Shown: positions 17,827 through 26,692 of the stretch, piece by piece
How the letters are laid out: every line of letters begins with the position of its first letter
How positions within the stretch are numbered: position 1 is the stretch's first letter
NCBI GenBank assembly: GCA_963817735.1
Contig: CAWFPP010000003.1
Span: 124,001 to 188,000 of the forward strand
Length of the DNA stretch: 64,000 nt
Direction of reading: 5' to 3'
Source of the DNA: Bog-473 sp963817735
GTDB lineage: Bacteria; Actinomycetota; Acidimicrobiia; Acidimicrobiales; RAAP-2
The notes under the pieces: model-generated
Databases searched by the model: none
What the model was told of the DNA's origin: nothing
Seen by the model: only the letters and a program-made list of their open reading frames with translations
Translations under genes and position numbers: made by a program

Positions 17827-17917
17827 GCGGTGATTCTTCTCACCGGCACGGGCTACCGGCAACCCGGCCAGGTGCGCCATTCCCGTGAGCAGGTCCTGTC
17901 GGCCAGGCGGCCCGGCC

Positions 17918-18271
17918 TCAGAGATCGAACGCTGTCGGGTGTCGCGGTTGGTACAGCAACATGTCGCCACCGCCCGGGACGCGCAGCGCAATGGTGCGAC
18001 CGAAGCCACGGTTTTCGATGGCCCCGGCGAACTCCGCACCCCTGGCGGTGAGCTCCTCGACCGTCTGCTCGATGTCGTCGCAGACGAGGGAGATCTCATG
18101 GTGCTCGTCTCCGCCGTCGCTGGGGTGGACGCCGAGCTCTGACGGCCCGGTGCCGAAGATCAGCCAACCGCCGTGCGCGTCGACATGGGGCCAACCCAGG
18201 ACGTCACGGAAAAAGGCCCGTGCCGCCTCGGCGTCGTGAGCATGGACGAGCGCGTGCACACCGGTGATCAT
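17918..18271 (-). CDS. VOC-family protein
   Basis: A 117-residue glyoxalase-fold protein: MITGVHALVHAHDAEAARAF opens the first strand/helix, HHEISLVCDDIEQTVEEL the second module half, and PGGGDMLLYQPRHP ends the fold. ATG 18271 gives the complete domain. A much longer open frame reaching 20119 is antisense to the lipoprotein gene and is not real. It may be co-transcribed with the SDR downstream. Function is unknown beyond possible metal-dependent chemistry. Confidence 0.82.
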   Translation of the reverse strand: MITGVHALVHAHDAEAARAFFRDVLGWPHVDAHGGWLIFGTGPSELGVHPSDGGDEHHEISLVCDDIEQTVEELTARGAEFAGAIENRGFGRTIALRVPGGGDMLLYQPRHPTAFDL

Positions 18272-18361
18272 CCCAATGACACTAGGAGAACGCCCCTGGT
18301 TCGCACGGAGCGCAGACCCGCCGCCGGGAGGGTGACGGGCCTCACTACGTTGGGGCGCCTG

Positions 18362-19837
18362 ATGCGGCTCCCCCGACCCCCGACCCGCCCGCCGAGCCGG
18401 GTGCAGCGGCGGTGCTGCGTGGTGGGCGTCGCCCTGGCCCTCCTCCTCGGTGGCTGCTCGACCGCGGCGCACACCGGAGGGGGCCTCGCTCAGCCGACGC
18501 AGTCGGTGTCTCCGGTTCCGGACTATCCCAACACGTGCGCCCCGTCGGGGATCGACACGACGAGCACTTGCCTGCGCCTCACCCTCGCGGCGATCGACAC
18601 GGCGAGAGCCCAGGAGGGGATCGGCCCCATGGTGCTCCCCGCCGACTTCCCGCACCTGACCGTCCCCGAACAGCTTTTCATCGCCATCGATCGCGAGCGG
18701 GTGGACCGAGGCCTGGTCCCGTTCGCCGGCCTCACGGCCACCCTCGACGCCGAATCGCAGAAGGGGGCCGACGCGGCGCGCCTCCCGGCTCGGCCGGGTC
18801 CGGGCTATCGCTCGGTGACGACCGAGTGGATCGGCGATGTCGACAACGGTCTCGACGCTGACTTCGAGTGGCTCTACAACGACGGTCCCGACAGCGGCGT
18901 GCCCGGTTGTGCAGGGAGCACGACATCGGGCTGCTGGGCCGACCGGGAGATCGTCCTCGCCCGGTTCGGGTCCGGGCGGCTCGTGATGGGAGCCGCCTAC
19001 GACCCCGCGGGGGACACGTCGAGCGATGACCGCGGCGGATCCTCGCTGGCCGCAACGCTGGCCACCGCGACCCACGCCGGGCCCTACGCCTACACCTGGA
19101 AGCAGGCCATGAGGGCCATGTCGTCCGGTCGGTTCCGACCGCTGTCGGCGGTCCCCTCCTCGGAGTCCGACACAGGGATAAGCGACCCCCCGCACAACGT
19201 GGCCCCAGTGCCCGACTACACCAGGGACTGCGTCGCCGGCGGCATCGACGATTCCCCGGCGTGCCTGGACGCGGTACTTGATGCCATCAACCATGCGCAC
19301 GCCCTCGAAGGGATTCCCCCCATGCTCCTGCCCGCCGGGTTCGCACGCATGAGCATTCCCGAGCAGCTCTTCGTGGCCGTCAACCTCGAGAGGGCGGACC
19401 GTGGGTTGCCCGTCTTTGCCGGCCTGACGACCGCGCTCAACCGAAACGCGCAGCGGGGCGCGGACAATGCCAACGACCCGCCCGACCCCGGTCAGGCCTA
19501 CGACCTCGACGACGCGGAGTGGGCAGGCGGATCCTCCAACGGGCTCGACGCGGTCTACGGATGGATGTACGACGACGGGTTCGACAGCGGGAACCTCGAC
19601 TGCATCCACCGGGGGGCCGCCGGTTGCTGGGGGCATCGCAAGGGCATCCTCGACGATTTCGGCTCGGGTCCCAACCTGGTGATGGGCGCCGCCATCGCCA
19701 TGACGGGCGACACCCACGAGGGCGACAAGGGGGGCACATCCATGGCCGTGACGCTGGCCGTAGCCGACGCGCCGGTGCCGGCATTCACGTTTACCTGGGC
19801 GCAGGTGTCTGCGCTGCTGCCGTCTGGAGCGACCTGA
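18362..19837 (+). CDS. Secreted lipoprotein with two tandem CAP/SCP-like domains
   Basis: A 491-residue protein with a signal sequence ending in a lipobox (LALLLGGCSTAA), so it is probably lipid-anchored outside the membrane. Two homologous halves follow, each with a CVxxGID-type opening, an IPEQLF.A..LERADRGL helix and a CW...R.G.L.DFGSG..VMGAA end. This resembles the CAP superfamily. The second half keeps CWGHRKGILDDF, while the first has CWADREIVLARF, so the histidine of the usual CAP site is missing in copy 1. ATG 18362 is chosen because it gives a proper signal peptide. The ligand is unknown. Confidence 0.72.
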   Translation: MRLPRPPTRPPSRVQRRCCVVGVALALLLGGCSTAAHTGGGLAQPTQSVSPVPDYPNTCAPSGIDTTSTCLRLTLAAIDTARAQEGIGPMVLPADFPHLTVPEQLFIAIDRERVDRGLVPFAGLTATLDAESQKGADAARLPARPGPGYRSVTTEWIGDVDNGLDADFEWLYNDGPDSGVPGCAGSTTSGCWADREIVLARFGSGRLVMGAAYDPAGDTSSDDRGGSSLAATLATATHAGPYAYTWKQAMRAMSSGRFRPLSAVPSSESDTGISDPPHNVAPVPDYTRDCVAGGIDDSPACLDAVLDAINHAHALEGIPPMLLPAGFARMSIPEQLFVAVNLERADRGLPVFAGLTTALNRNAQRGADNANDPPDPGQAYDLDDAEWAGGSSNGLDAVYGWMYDDGFDSGNLDCIHRGAAGCWGHRKGILDDFGSGPNLVMGAAIAMTGDTHEGDKGGTSMAVTLAVADAPVPAFTFTWAQVSALLPSGAT

Positions 19838-19861
19838 GGACCGACACCTAGGGTTGACCCG

Positions 19862-20206
19862 GTGCCACCCCAGCTCTACTTCAATCCGTCGTGCTCGAAG
19901 TGCCGAACCGCGCAGTCGCTCCTCGACGAGCATCACATCCGGGCGGACACCATTCGCTATCTCGACCTGCCGCCGACCGTGGAGGACCTCAAGGGACTCA
20001 TGCAGCTGCTCGGCATTGACGACCCCCGGGCCATGATGCGCACCGGCGAGGCGGTCTATGCCGAGTTGGCGCTCGCCAATTCGGAGGGCGACGCCCTGCT
20101 TGGTGCGATCACCCGGCACCCGATCCTGTTGGAACGGCCCATCTTCGTCCTTGGCGACCGGGCTGTCATCGCCCGTCCGCCTGAGAGGATTCTCGAACTC
20201 CTCTGA
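19862..20206 (+). CDS. ArsC/YfgD-family thioredoxin-fold protein
   Basis: A 114-residue protein of the ArsC/Spx/YfgD group. The start LYFNPSCSKCRTAQSLLDE carries a CSKC motif in the place of the ArsC catalytic cysteine, and HPILLERPIFVLGDRA followed by RPPERILELL is the conserved C-terminal part. The form is closer to YfgD, whose substrate is unsettled, than to plasmid arsenate reductase. No ars operon genes are beside it, so arsenate reduction is possible but not shown. It starts with GTG at 19862. Confidence 0.8.
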   Translation: MPPQLYFNPSCSKCRTAQSLLDEHHIRADTIRYLDLPPTVEDLKGLMQLLGIDDPRAMMRTGEAVYAELALANSEGDALLGAITRHPILLERPIFVLGDRAVIARPPERILELL

Positions 20207-20278
20207 CGGTCCACGCCGCTGTCGTGGCAGTCCTCGTAGGGTGTGCGCGCACCCCGCGCGGTTGAAACGAGGAGGACT

Positions 20279-20740
20279 GTGACGACTTCTCTGGTGTTCT
20301 ATGGGATTCTCGGCCTGGCGAGCACGGTCGCCGCGTTCGCGGTCAACCGCCGCCTCTTCTCAGGCGGCCAGGCCGGTCCGGTCTCACTTCTCGAAGGGAC
20401 CTATTACGCCGTTGGCGTGTGTTCCCTGCTCCTCGGGTGGTACTTCAACGTGCGCTATGTGCATCTCTACGGCCACCGCGCCAGCTACATCGACTACACC
20501 AAGATGCTCTTCTCGAACTGGGCTGCGGACTCCGCCGCCCAGGACTACACGATCGTCAACCTGGTGCTGCTGCCGCTCTGGACCATCACCGAAGGCCGGC
20601 GGCGCGGGCTGCACTGGGCTTGGATCTTCTTCGTGATGAGCCTGTTCACCAGCCTGGCCTTCTCCGTGGCGTTCTTTCTCGCCTTCATGGAGCGCCAGCT
20701 GCGCTACAACCGGTCGCTCGCTCCGTCGAGCACGGCATAG
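20279..20740 (+). CDS. DUF2834-like small membrane protein
   Basis: A 153-residue protein with about four hydrophobic segments and a conserved-looking middle (LFSNWAADSAAQDYTIVNLVLL followed by WTITEGRRRGL). NWAAD...D and the spacing fit DUF2834. GTG 20279 follows an AGGAGG site at 20270-20275, although the spacing is short; GTG 20243 is an in-frame alternative. Its 3' end overlaps the convergent oxidoreductase gene by 37 bp. Function is unknown. Confidence 0.7.
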   Translation: MTTSLVFYGILGLASTVAAFAVNRRLFSGGQAGPVSLLEGTYYAVGVCSLLLGWYFNVRYVHLYGHRASYIDYTKMLFSNWAADSAAQDYTIVNLVLLPLWTITEGRRRGLHWAWIFFVMSLFTSLAFSVAFFLAFMERQLRYNRSLAPSSTA

Positions 20741-22266
20741 CCGCAGTTGTAACCGGGGATGAAGGTGACACCGGGACCCCCGTGGCACCCGGCCCCGCAG
20801 AGATACAGCCCCTCGACGGGCACCGGCGCGTCCGGCCATCCCGTCGGTCCGGGCCGGAACGGTCCCATGAACTCCGGCTGGAGCAGCCCGTGGGTGAAGT
20901 CCCCGCCGGCGCAGCCGAACATCAACTCATACGTGTAGGCGGGGTAGTTGAGCTGCCGCTCGATGAGATCGGGGAAGTTCGGTGCGGCCGAGGCGATCTT
21001 GGCCACCATGCGGTCGGCCATCTCGTCACGGAGCCGGCCCTGGGTCTCGCGGTCACCGATCGGCAGGTAGAAGGCAAAGCTGCTGGCGGCGTGCATCCCG
21101 GCCGGCGCGAGGGACGGGTCGTCCAGCGAGGGGATCTGCAGGTTGAAGCTCGGCGACGCGGGAACCTCGCCTCGTACGCACCCTTCGAAGTCCTGCTGCA
21201 TCTGCTCCGCGGTACCGAAGAACGTGACGTTTCGGCCCAGCTGGGTGTCGTTCAGTTCCTCATAGGGCGCGCGGTACTCGGGCAACCCGCTGAGGGCGAA
21301 GTGGGCCTGGAAATAGGCCGCCCGGTGATCGATGGCACCGACCCGGCGGGCGAAACCGTCGGGCAGGCTGTCGGCGTCCAGCAGGTGCGTGAACGTCGTG
21401 GTCGGGTCGAGGTTGGACACCACGACAGGCGCGGTAATCACCTCCCCCTCCCCCAACTCGACGCCGATGACCGCGCCGCCCTCGACGACGATCCGCGACA
21501 CCTTGGCGTGGCGACGGAGCTCGCCTCCGTGCTGCTCGAACATCCGGGCCAGGTGATCGGCGATGGTGCCGAGACCACCCCGCACCTTGGACATCGTCGC
21601 CGTTCCCGGCGAGGCCAGGGCGAAGGCAAGGCAGAGGGCACTCCCCGGAGTGAAGGGACCGCGGTAAGTCGAGTTGACGGCGAGGAAGGCCAGCATGCTG
21701 CGCACCGGGGCGTGCTTGGACCGGTCAGGGAGATAGCGGTCGACGACATCCATCACGCTGCCGAACATTGCGGTCCGGATGGCTTCACGCTCCGTCTCGT
21801 TGGCGGCGCACGCCCACATTTCGTCCAGCGACCTCGGCGGCGTGCGCACGTCGAAGCGGCCAATGGCGCGGGCCGGAGCCTCGGCCCACGCCGCCACCTC
21901 GGCCATCCCCAGCACCGCCTCGATCCCGATCGTCTCGCCGAGGTGCTCCAGCAGACGTTCCGGATCCGAATAGAGCAGGATCGGCGGCTGGCCGTCCTCG
22001 CTGATGCTGGCGGACTGGACCTCCGGCTCGTATATCGGGCAGTCGCCCAGGTCGAGATCCTCGAAAATCTCATTCGGTACCGGGAACTGGATCGAACCGG
22101 CCAGTTCGAAGCGGTAGCCACGGATCAGCTCCGTCGTCGAAGCCATGCCGCCGATGAAGTGGTTTTTCTCCAGGCACAGGACCCGCAGGCCCCCACGGGC
22201 CATGACGGTCGCCGCGGTCAGGCCATTGTGTCCCGCCCCGATCACAATGGCGTCGTAGTCGGTCAT
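20704..22266 (-). CDS. FAD-dependent oxidoreductase, phytoene desaturase/CrtI-like
   Basis: A 520-residue flavoprotein. It opens with the dinucleotide motif IVIGAGHNGLTAATVMARGG and a second GG-type motif, and ends with LYLCGAGCHGGPGVTFIPGYN, the FAD-contacting C-terminus typical of CrtI-related dehydrogenases (PDH/RetSat type). No crtB or crtE gene is adjacent, so carotenoid biosynthesis is not implied; homologues in actinobacteria are often generic NAD(P)/FAD oxidoreductases. ATG 22266 is placed just before the Rossmann fold; the frame extends to 22464. Confidence 0.85.
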   Translation of the reverse strand: MTDYDAIVIGAGHNGLTAATVMARGGLRVLCLEKNHFIGGMASTTELIRGYRFELAGSIQFPVPNEIFEDLDLGDCPIYEPEVQSASISEDGQPPILLYSDPERLLEHLGETIGIEAVLGMAEVAAWAEAPARAIGRFDVRTPPRSLDEMWACAANETEREAIRTAMFGSVMDVVDRYLPDRSKHAPVRSMLAFLAVNSTYRGPFTPGSALCLAFALASPGTATMSKVRGGLGTIADHLARMFEQHGGELRRHAKVSRIVVEGGAVIGVELGEGEVITAPVVVSNLDPTTTFTHLLDADSLPDGFARRVGAIDHRAAYFQAHFALSGLPEYRAPYEELNDTQLGRNVTFFGTAEQMQQDFEGCVRGEVPASPSFNLQIPSLDDPSLAPAGMHAASSFAFYLPIGDRETQGRLRDEMADRMVAKIASAAPNFPDLIERQLNYPAYTYELMFGCAGGDFTHGLLQPEFMGPFRPGPTGWPDAPVPVEGLYLCGAGCHGGPGVTFIPGYNCGYAVLDGASDRL

Positions 22267-22368
22267 AGAGATGGGACTGTAGCGACATCCCGTGCAACCG
22301 GCTGGCTCCGCCATGATTAGAGATGTCGCCGTTTGGCAATGCTCCATCTTGAAACCGAAGGAGGGACC

Positions 22369-22599
22369 ATGAGCGAAGAATCCAGCAACGGGCCGGGCCG
22401 CCCGGACGCAGAGGTGAAAGGGGCGACCGAGGTCGAGGAGATGCTGGAGTCCGCGGCCGCCCACACGGCCGATCGGCCGCCGACGCCCGAGGAGGAGGCG
22501 GCCGCCGAGGGGAACACCCTCGACCCCGAGGTCTCAGAGCACGAGCGGGAGATGGGAAAGATCGGCGCCGAGGTCAAAGGAGAGGGCGAAATCGACTGA
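22369..22599 (+). CDS. Small acidic hypothetical protein
   Basis: A 76-residue, strongly acidic protein without a hydrophobic segment. It is rich in Glu, Ala and Pro (TPEEEAAAEG) and ends KIGAEVKGEGEID. ATG 22369 is preceded by GAAGGAGGGACC, a very good ribosome site, which argues for translation. Composition suggests an intrinsically disordered protein. No family function is known to me. Confidence 0.7.
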   Translation: MSEESSNGPGRPDAEVKGATEVEEMLESAAAHTADRPPTPEEEAAAEGNTLDPEVSEHEREMGKIGAEVKGEGEID

Positions 22600-22667
22600 C
22601 ACTCGTCCTGACTGTCCTCCCTGTCCCGAGGGTGATCCGGCCGGCCGTCGCCCTCCTGTCCAGCCGC

Positions 22668-23981
22668 TCAATGATGCGCTTCCGTTGCGTCATCGTGTCC
22701 GCCTCCCCGGGCGGGGACCTCGGAATCGGCGTCGAAGCGTGCCACGCAGCGATCTGAACAGAAGAAATGCTGCTGGTCTCCACGTCGGCGCGACGCGGGC
22801 GCCTGCGCCTTCTCCACCTGCATGCCGCACACCGGGTCTCGGGCGTACCCCCCTCCTCCACCGAGCCGTACGCGGCTGCGGTAGATCCAGTAGAGAACGC
22901 CGAAGAGCACCAGGAAAATGAAGTTCAGATAGGTCGTGTAGTTCCAGGAGAAGTGCGCGGGGGCGATCGTGGACGGCCGCACGGTCGGCACGAGGCCGGC
23001 CGCACCGAAGAGCAACTCGGTGAGCAGTCCCGCGGTGGACATCAGGGCCCAGAACACCGCGAGCATGCGGAGCATGAGGCGCGTCCCGTAGTACCGGCGG
23101 TAGATGAGGAGGAGCGGGAACGCGATCAGGTCCGCGAAGATGAAGGCGATCACGCCGCCGAAGGAGATGCCCCCGCTCCACAACGCCGCGGCCAGGGGCA
23201 CGTTGCCGATGGAGCACACGAAGCTGATGATGGCGATGAACGGGCCGACGATGGCGTTCTCGACGCTCGTCCAGAAGCCGTGACCTGTGATGAAGACGGC
23301 CCGCCAGACCGATGTCGGCACCAGCACGGCCAGGAAACCGGCGACGGTGTACCCGACGAGGAGCTCCCGCCGCACCATGGTGAGGTCGGACATCGTGTAT
23401 GTGGCGCTGTCCGCCCACCCGGCCATCGACCGCAGCCGGACCTTGAGCTGCAGCCCGGCGCTCTCCTCGGTCGCCACGGGGCCGTGGTGGTGTTCGGGCC
23501 CCTCCTCCGCCCTCTGTAGCCGCTCCCGGGCTTGCACCACGAGGCGCCCCCGCAACCACAACGCCCCCACCGTGGCAAGGAGGGCGATCATGATGATGCC
23601 CCCGACGAACTCGCTGACCGCGAACTGCCAGCCCATCAGCACGACGAGCACGATGCCCAGCTCAATCACCAGGTTGGTCGAGGCGAACATGAACACCATG
23701 GCGGCGATGTAGTCCGCGCCCTTCACGAAGAGCGACTTGGCCATGGCCGACGCCGCGTAGGAGCACGAGGAGGAGACCATCCCGTACCCCGACGCCCGCA
23801 GCACGGACGGGACCCGATGGTCGCCCAGCCTCTCCCGCATGGCATCGCGGCTCACGAAGGCCTGCACCCCGCCGGCCAGGCCGAACCCCAGCACCAGTGG
23901 CCACAGCGTCACCCAGAACATGAAGAAGGCCTCTCGCAGCGACCGCCCGATGTCCACCACGACGGTGGCAATTCCAAGCAC
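22668..23981 (-). CDS. Permease (DUF318/ArsP-like) fused to a C-terminal YHS metal-binding domain
   Basis: A 437-residue protein. About ten hydrophobic segments form two homologous halves of a permease with Cys-containing motifs SSCSYAASAMAKSLFVKGAD and FVCSIGNVPLAAALW. The last ~55 residues are a YHS domain (DPVCGMQVEKA, then FFCSDRCVARF) that should bind a metal ion on the cytoplasmic side. GTG 23981 lies 5 bp after the csoR stop, so the pair is one operon. The likely job is metal or metalloid efflux triggered by the CsoR sensor; the ion is not known. Confidence 0.84.
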   Translation of the reverse strand: MLGIATVVVDIGRSLREAFFMFWVTLWPLVLGFGLAGGVQAFVSRDAMRERLGDHRVPSVLRASGYGMVSSSCSYAASAMAKSLFVKGADYIAAMVFMFASTNLVIELGIVLVVLMGWQFAVSEFVGGIIMIALLATVGALWLRGRLVVQARERLQRAEEGPEHHHGPVATEESAGLQLKVRLRSMAGWADSATYTMSDLTMVRRELLVGYTVAGFLAVLVPTSVWRAVFITGHGFWTSVENAIVGPFIAIISFVCSIGNVPLAAALWSGGISFGGVIAFIFADLIAFPLLLIYRRYYGTRLMLRMLAVFWALMSTAGLLTELLFGAAGLVPTVRPSTIAPAHFSWNYTTYLNFIFLVLFGVLYWIYRSRVRLGGGGGYARDPVCGMQVEKAQAPASRRRGDQQHFFCSDRCVARFDADSEVPARGGGHDDATEAHH

Positions 23982-23986
23982 GGGGG

Positions 23987-24271
23987 TCAGGAGCGGACGA
24001 GCCGGCCGATGGCCGCCGAGGCCTCGTTGAGCTTCTCGGTTGCTTCACCACCCCCCTGACGCACGGCGTCCGAGACGCAGTGCGCCAGATGGTCGTCGAG
24101 CAGCTCCAAGGCGACGGCCTGGAGAGCCTTGGTGGTGGCGGACACCTGCTGCAGGATGTCGATGCAGTACCGGTCCTCGTCGACCATGCGCTGCAGGCCT
24201 CTGACCTGGCCCTCCACCTTGCGTAGGCGCTTCTGCAGCGCCTCCTTGCTGTCGATGTACCCGGGCCGCAT
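23987..24271 (-). CDS. CsoR/RcnR-family metal-sensing repressor
   Basis: A 94-residue all-helical repressor. KRLRKVEGQVRGLQRMVDED is the DNA-contact helix of the family. The metal ligands follow the C-H-C pattern of Cu(I)-CsoR: Cys in RYCIDIL, then His and Cys in DDHLAHCV. ATG 24271 has a GGAGG site just upstream. The palindrome at 24285-24314, immediately before the gene, is the expected operator, so it should repress itself and the downstream permease until metal binds. Copper is the first guess, but other CsoR members sense nickel, persulfide or formaldehyde. Confidence 0.9.
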   Translation of the reverse strand: MRPGYIDSKEALQKRLRKVEGQVRGLQRMVDEDRYCIDILQQVSATTKALQAVALELLDDHLAHCVSDAVRQGGGEATEKLNEASAAIGRLVRS

Positions 24272-24284
24272 GGTCCTCCGATCG

Positions 24285-24314
24285 CTGATACTCTATACCC
24301 CTATAGAGTATCAG
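24285..24314. promoter_or_regulatory. CsoR-type operator palindrome
   Basis: A perfect inverted repeat with 13-bp arms (CTGATACTCTATA and TATAGAGTATCAG) around a CCCC centre. It lies 13 bp upstream of the csoR start. The ATACCCC core resembles known CsoR boxes, and its position fits autorepression. The arms are strikingly AT-rich in a high-GC context. Confidence 0.85.
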
Positions 24315-24358
24315 CGAGGAGTCAGCGGGCGTGCCTGCGGGGCCGGCCCCAGCCCGGA

Positions 24359-25267
24359 TCAGCCCATGGCGTCGGCGACCCGGCGCATCCCCTCTCGCCA
24401 TGGCACCTCGGTGCGCCCGAGGACCTCGTGCATCCGGGTCACGTCGGGCCAGATCGGCCAGGGGGCGCCGGGGTCGTAGCGGATCAACGCGGGCTGCCCG
24501 ACCAGTTCACCCAGGAAAGTGCAGTACTCCTCGGCCGTGACCGTCTCGCTTCCTGCGAAGTTGACGACCACGGGGTCCGGCGAAGCCACCTCGAGCGCGC
24601 GGACGGCGAGACGGACGTAGTCGTCCTCATAGATCGGGTTGTAGTGGTTGGGCGCGTCGGGATACAAGACGATCTCCTCGCCGCGGCGGATCCGCCGCAA
24701 CCGGTTGACGGGCGTGCCCCCTTCCGGCCCGTACGTCGAGAAGATGCGGATGATGGTGAGCGGACTCCCCGCCTCCCCCGCGGCGTAACGCACCACGGCC
24801 TCCCCGGCGATCTTGGACAGGCTGTAGACCCCGAGGTGGGCCCCCGGCGGGTCGGTCTCGCGCAACGGGCGCTGGCCCTGATACGCGTAGGCCGAGCCGG
24901 TCGAGCAGTACACGAAGGCGGCGCCCGCGCAGGCGGCCACGAGCCGGCCCGATGCCTGGGCGTTCGTCGCGAAGACCTGTTGCCAGTCCTCGTCCTGCGC
25001 TTCGCGGCCCAGGCGTGCCGCGGCGTGGAACACGTGCGTGATCCCCTCGGGGAGCTGGCGCAGGTCCATCTCACCCACGTCGCCCACGATCGGCTTCACC
25101 CCGGCCGCCTCAAGGCGCGCCCGATCGCCCTCGCGGCGACAGCGCGCCAACCCGAAGACCTCGTGGCGGGCTGCCAAGGCGCGTGCCACGGGGAACCCGA
25201 CGCGCCCGGTCGCTCCGGTCACGAGCACCCGCCAGTGCAGCGAACCGGAGGGCGGCCTGGCGGTCAT
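24359..25267 (-). CDS. NAD-dependent epimerase/dehydratase (extended SDR)
   Basis: A 302-residue extended SDR. The Rossmann motif is VLVTGATGRVGFPVA near residue 15, followed by HVFHAAARLG, a catalytic CSTGSAYAY and the YSLSK tyrosine/lysine pair. The C-terminal half (NHYNPIYEDDYVRL) is the substrate domain. Such enzymes act on NDP-sugars or on hydroxy/keto substrates, and the sequence does not decide. It lies 60 bp downstream of the LLM oxidoreductase on the same strand, so it is probably the third gene of that operon. Confidence 0.85.
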   Translation of the reverse strand: MTARPPSGSLHWRVLVTGATGRVGFPVARALAARHEVFGLARCRREGDRARLEAAGVKPIVGDVGEMDLRQLPEGITHVFHAAARLGREAQDEDWQQVFATNAQASGRLVAACAGAAFVYCSTGSAYAYQGQRPLRETDPPGAHLGVYSLSKIAGEAVVRYAAGEAGSPLTIIRIFSTYGPEGGTPVNRLRRIRRGEEIVLYPDAPNHYNPIYEDDYVRLAVRALEVASPDPVVVNFAGSETVTAEEYCTFLGELVGQPALIRYDPGAPWPIWPDVTRMHEVLGRTEVPWREGMRRVADAMG

Positions 25268-25327
25268 GCCACACCGTAGGGCACGCCGCCACCGGGCCGG
25301 CTGGTCGACGGGCGCAGGGCGGTGGCC

Positions 25328-26692
25328 TCAGTTGCCCAGTATCCCCAGGCCTTCCTCCCTGATGCCCTTGGCGCGGGCATCGGCGAAGTGATCCAACCAT
25401 TCGCGGATCTCCTCGCTCCCCGTCTCGTCAGCCCAGCGCCGGGGCATGGCCGGGAACGAGTAGTCGGCTGGAAGTGCGGGCGGCTGCGGCTCGAGCGACC
25501 GCCGCTCGAGCGCAGCTTCAACTGCCGGTGCCAGACGCGCCGTCTTCGCCCGGACCTGGGCCTCGTCACGCTCCTTGAAGGCGGGAAGCACGTCGCGCCC
25601 GAACAACTCGAGCGATTCGCAGATGTGCTCGTGGCGGTTCTTGCCGGCTTGCAGTACGAAGATCACCTGATCGACGCCCGCCTGCTCGAACCGCTGCAGG
25701 TAGTCACGCACCTGTTGGGGCGTTCCCGTGGCGCCGCGCAGCCCGGTGCGCTCCCCCGCAGCGAGCTTGGCGCCGAGCCGCTCCTGGCGCAGCGCTATCT
25801 CGATCTCGGGCGAGTAGCCCACATCGCCACGCCGCTCGAGATACTCGGTCCAGACATCAGTCGACCCCGGGCGATGCTCGCCGAATACGTAGTAGTGCCC
25901 GAGTGAGTAGCCGAAGAAGTTCCCACCCTCGAGCCCGCGGTCGAGCGCCACCTTCTCGTCGGGATGGCACATCATTTGGGTGACACAGGCGATGTTCGGG
26001 TTCACGGCCAGGCCCACAGGCACGCAGCGTTCCGCCAGGGTGTGCTCGTAGTCCGCCACCCATTTCTCCGCTTCCTCCGGGTCGATGAACGCAAAAGTCA
26101 GGGCACCGATGCCCTTCTCGGCCGCCAAGAGGATGGTGTCCCGGCGGGAGCACGCCACCCACAGGGGAGGATGGGGCCGCTGCATCGGCTTGGGCACGAC
26201 GTTGCGCGGTGGCATCTGTACGAAGCGTCCGTCGACACCGGTGAACGGCGTCTCGGTCATGCAGCGCAGCGTGACCTGCAGGCCCTCGAGCCAGGCCTCG
26301 CGCTTGGTCGCCGGGTCAACCTGGAAACCACCCAGTTCGGCCTCCGACCCCGACTCCCCCGATCCGAACTCCACGCGTCCGCCCGAAAGCAGGTCGAGCG
26401 TGGCCACCCGTTCGGCCGTGCGGGCGGGGTGGTTGTAGCCGGGCGCGGTCTGAATGATGCCGTGGCCCAGCCGGATGTCCCTCGTCCGTTGGCTGCACGC
26501 GCCGAGGAACACCTCGGGCGCCGAAGAATGGCTGTACTCCTCCAAGAAGTGGTGCTCGACTTCCCACACCACGTCGAACCCGAGCCGGTCGGCGAGTTCG
26601 ACCTGTTCCAGCGCGTCCTGCAGGAGGCGGTATTCGGAGTCCGCCTCCCACGGGCGGGGCAGCTGGTGCTCGTAGAAGACGCCGAACTTCAT
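25328..26692 (-). CDS. LLM-class flavin-dependent oxidoreductase (luciferase-like)
   Basis: A 454-residue luciferase-like monooxygenase. MKFGVFYEHQLPRPWE opens the TIM barrel; VEHHFLEEYSHSSAPEVFLG, LGHGIIQTAPGYNHPARTAE and ATLDLLSGGRVEFGSG are characteristic flavin-site segments. It could use FMN or F420. It is longer than typical members, with a charged C-terminal extension of about 90 residues. Its ATG overlaps the stop of the ferritin-like gene (TGA at 26689-26691 within ATGA), so the two are translationally coupled. Confidence 0.9.
   Translation of the reverse strand: MKFGVFYEHQLPRPWEADSEYRLLQDALEQVELADRLGFDVVWEVEHHFLEEYSHSSAPEVFLGACSQRTRDIRLGHGIIQTAPGYNHPARTAERVATLDLLSGGRVEFGSGESGSEAELGGFQVDPATKREAWLEGLQVTLRCMTETPFTGVDGRFVQMPPRNVVPKPMQRPHPPLWVACSRRDTILLAAEKGIGALTFAFIDPEEAEKWVADYEHTLAERCVPVGLAVNPNIACVTQMMCHPDEKVALDRGLEGGNFFGYSLGHYYVFGEHRPGSTDVWTEYLERRGDVGYSPEIEIALRQERLGAKLAAGERTGLRGATGTPQQVRDYLQRFEQAGVDQVIFVLQAGKNRHEHICESLELFGRDVLPAFKERDEAQVRAKTARLAPAVEAALERRSLEPQPPALPADYSFPAMPRRWADETGSEEIREWLDHFADARAKGIREEGLGILGN

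Noticed and set aside
17918..20119. A 733-codon minus-strand open frame
   Set aside because: Most of it is antisense to the CAP-like lipoprotein and the ArsC-like gene and shows low-complexity Arg/Gly/His sequence; only the last 117 codons (VOC) look real.
20419..22320. A 633-codon plus-strand open frame opposite the CrtI-like gene
   Set aside because: Composition is typical of antisense to a GC-rich gene, with no domain; the minus-strand flavoprotein is clearly coding.
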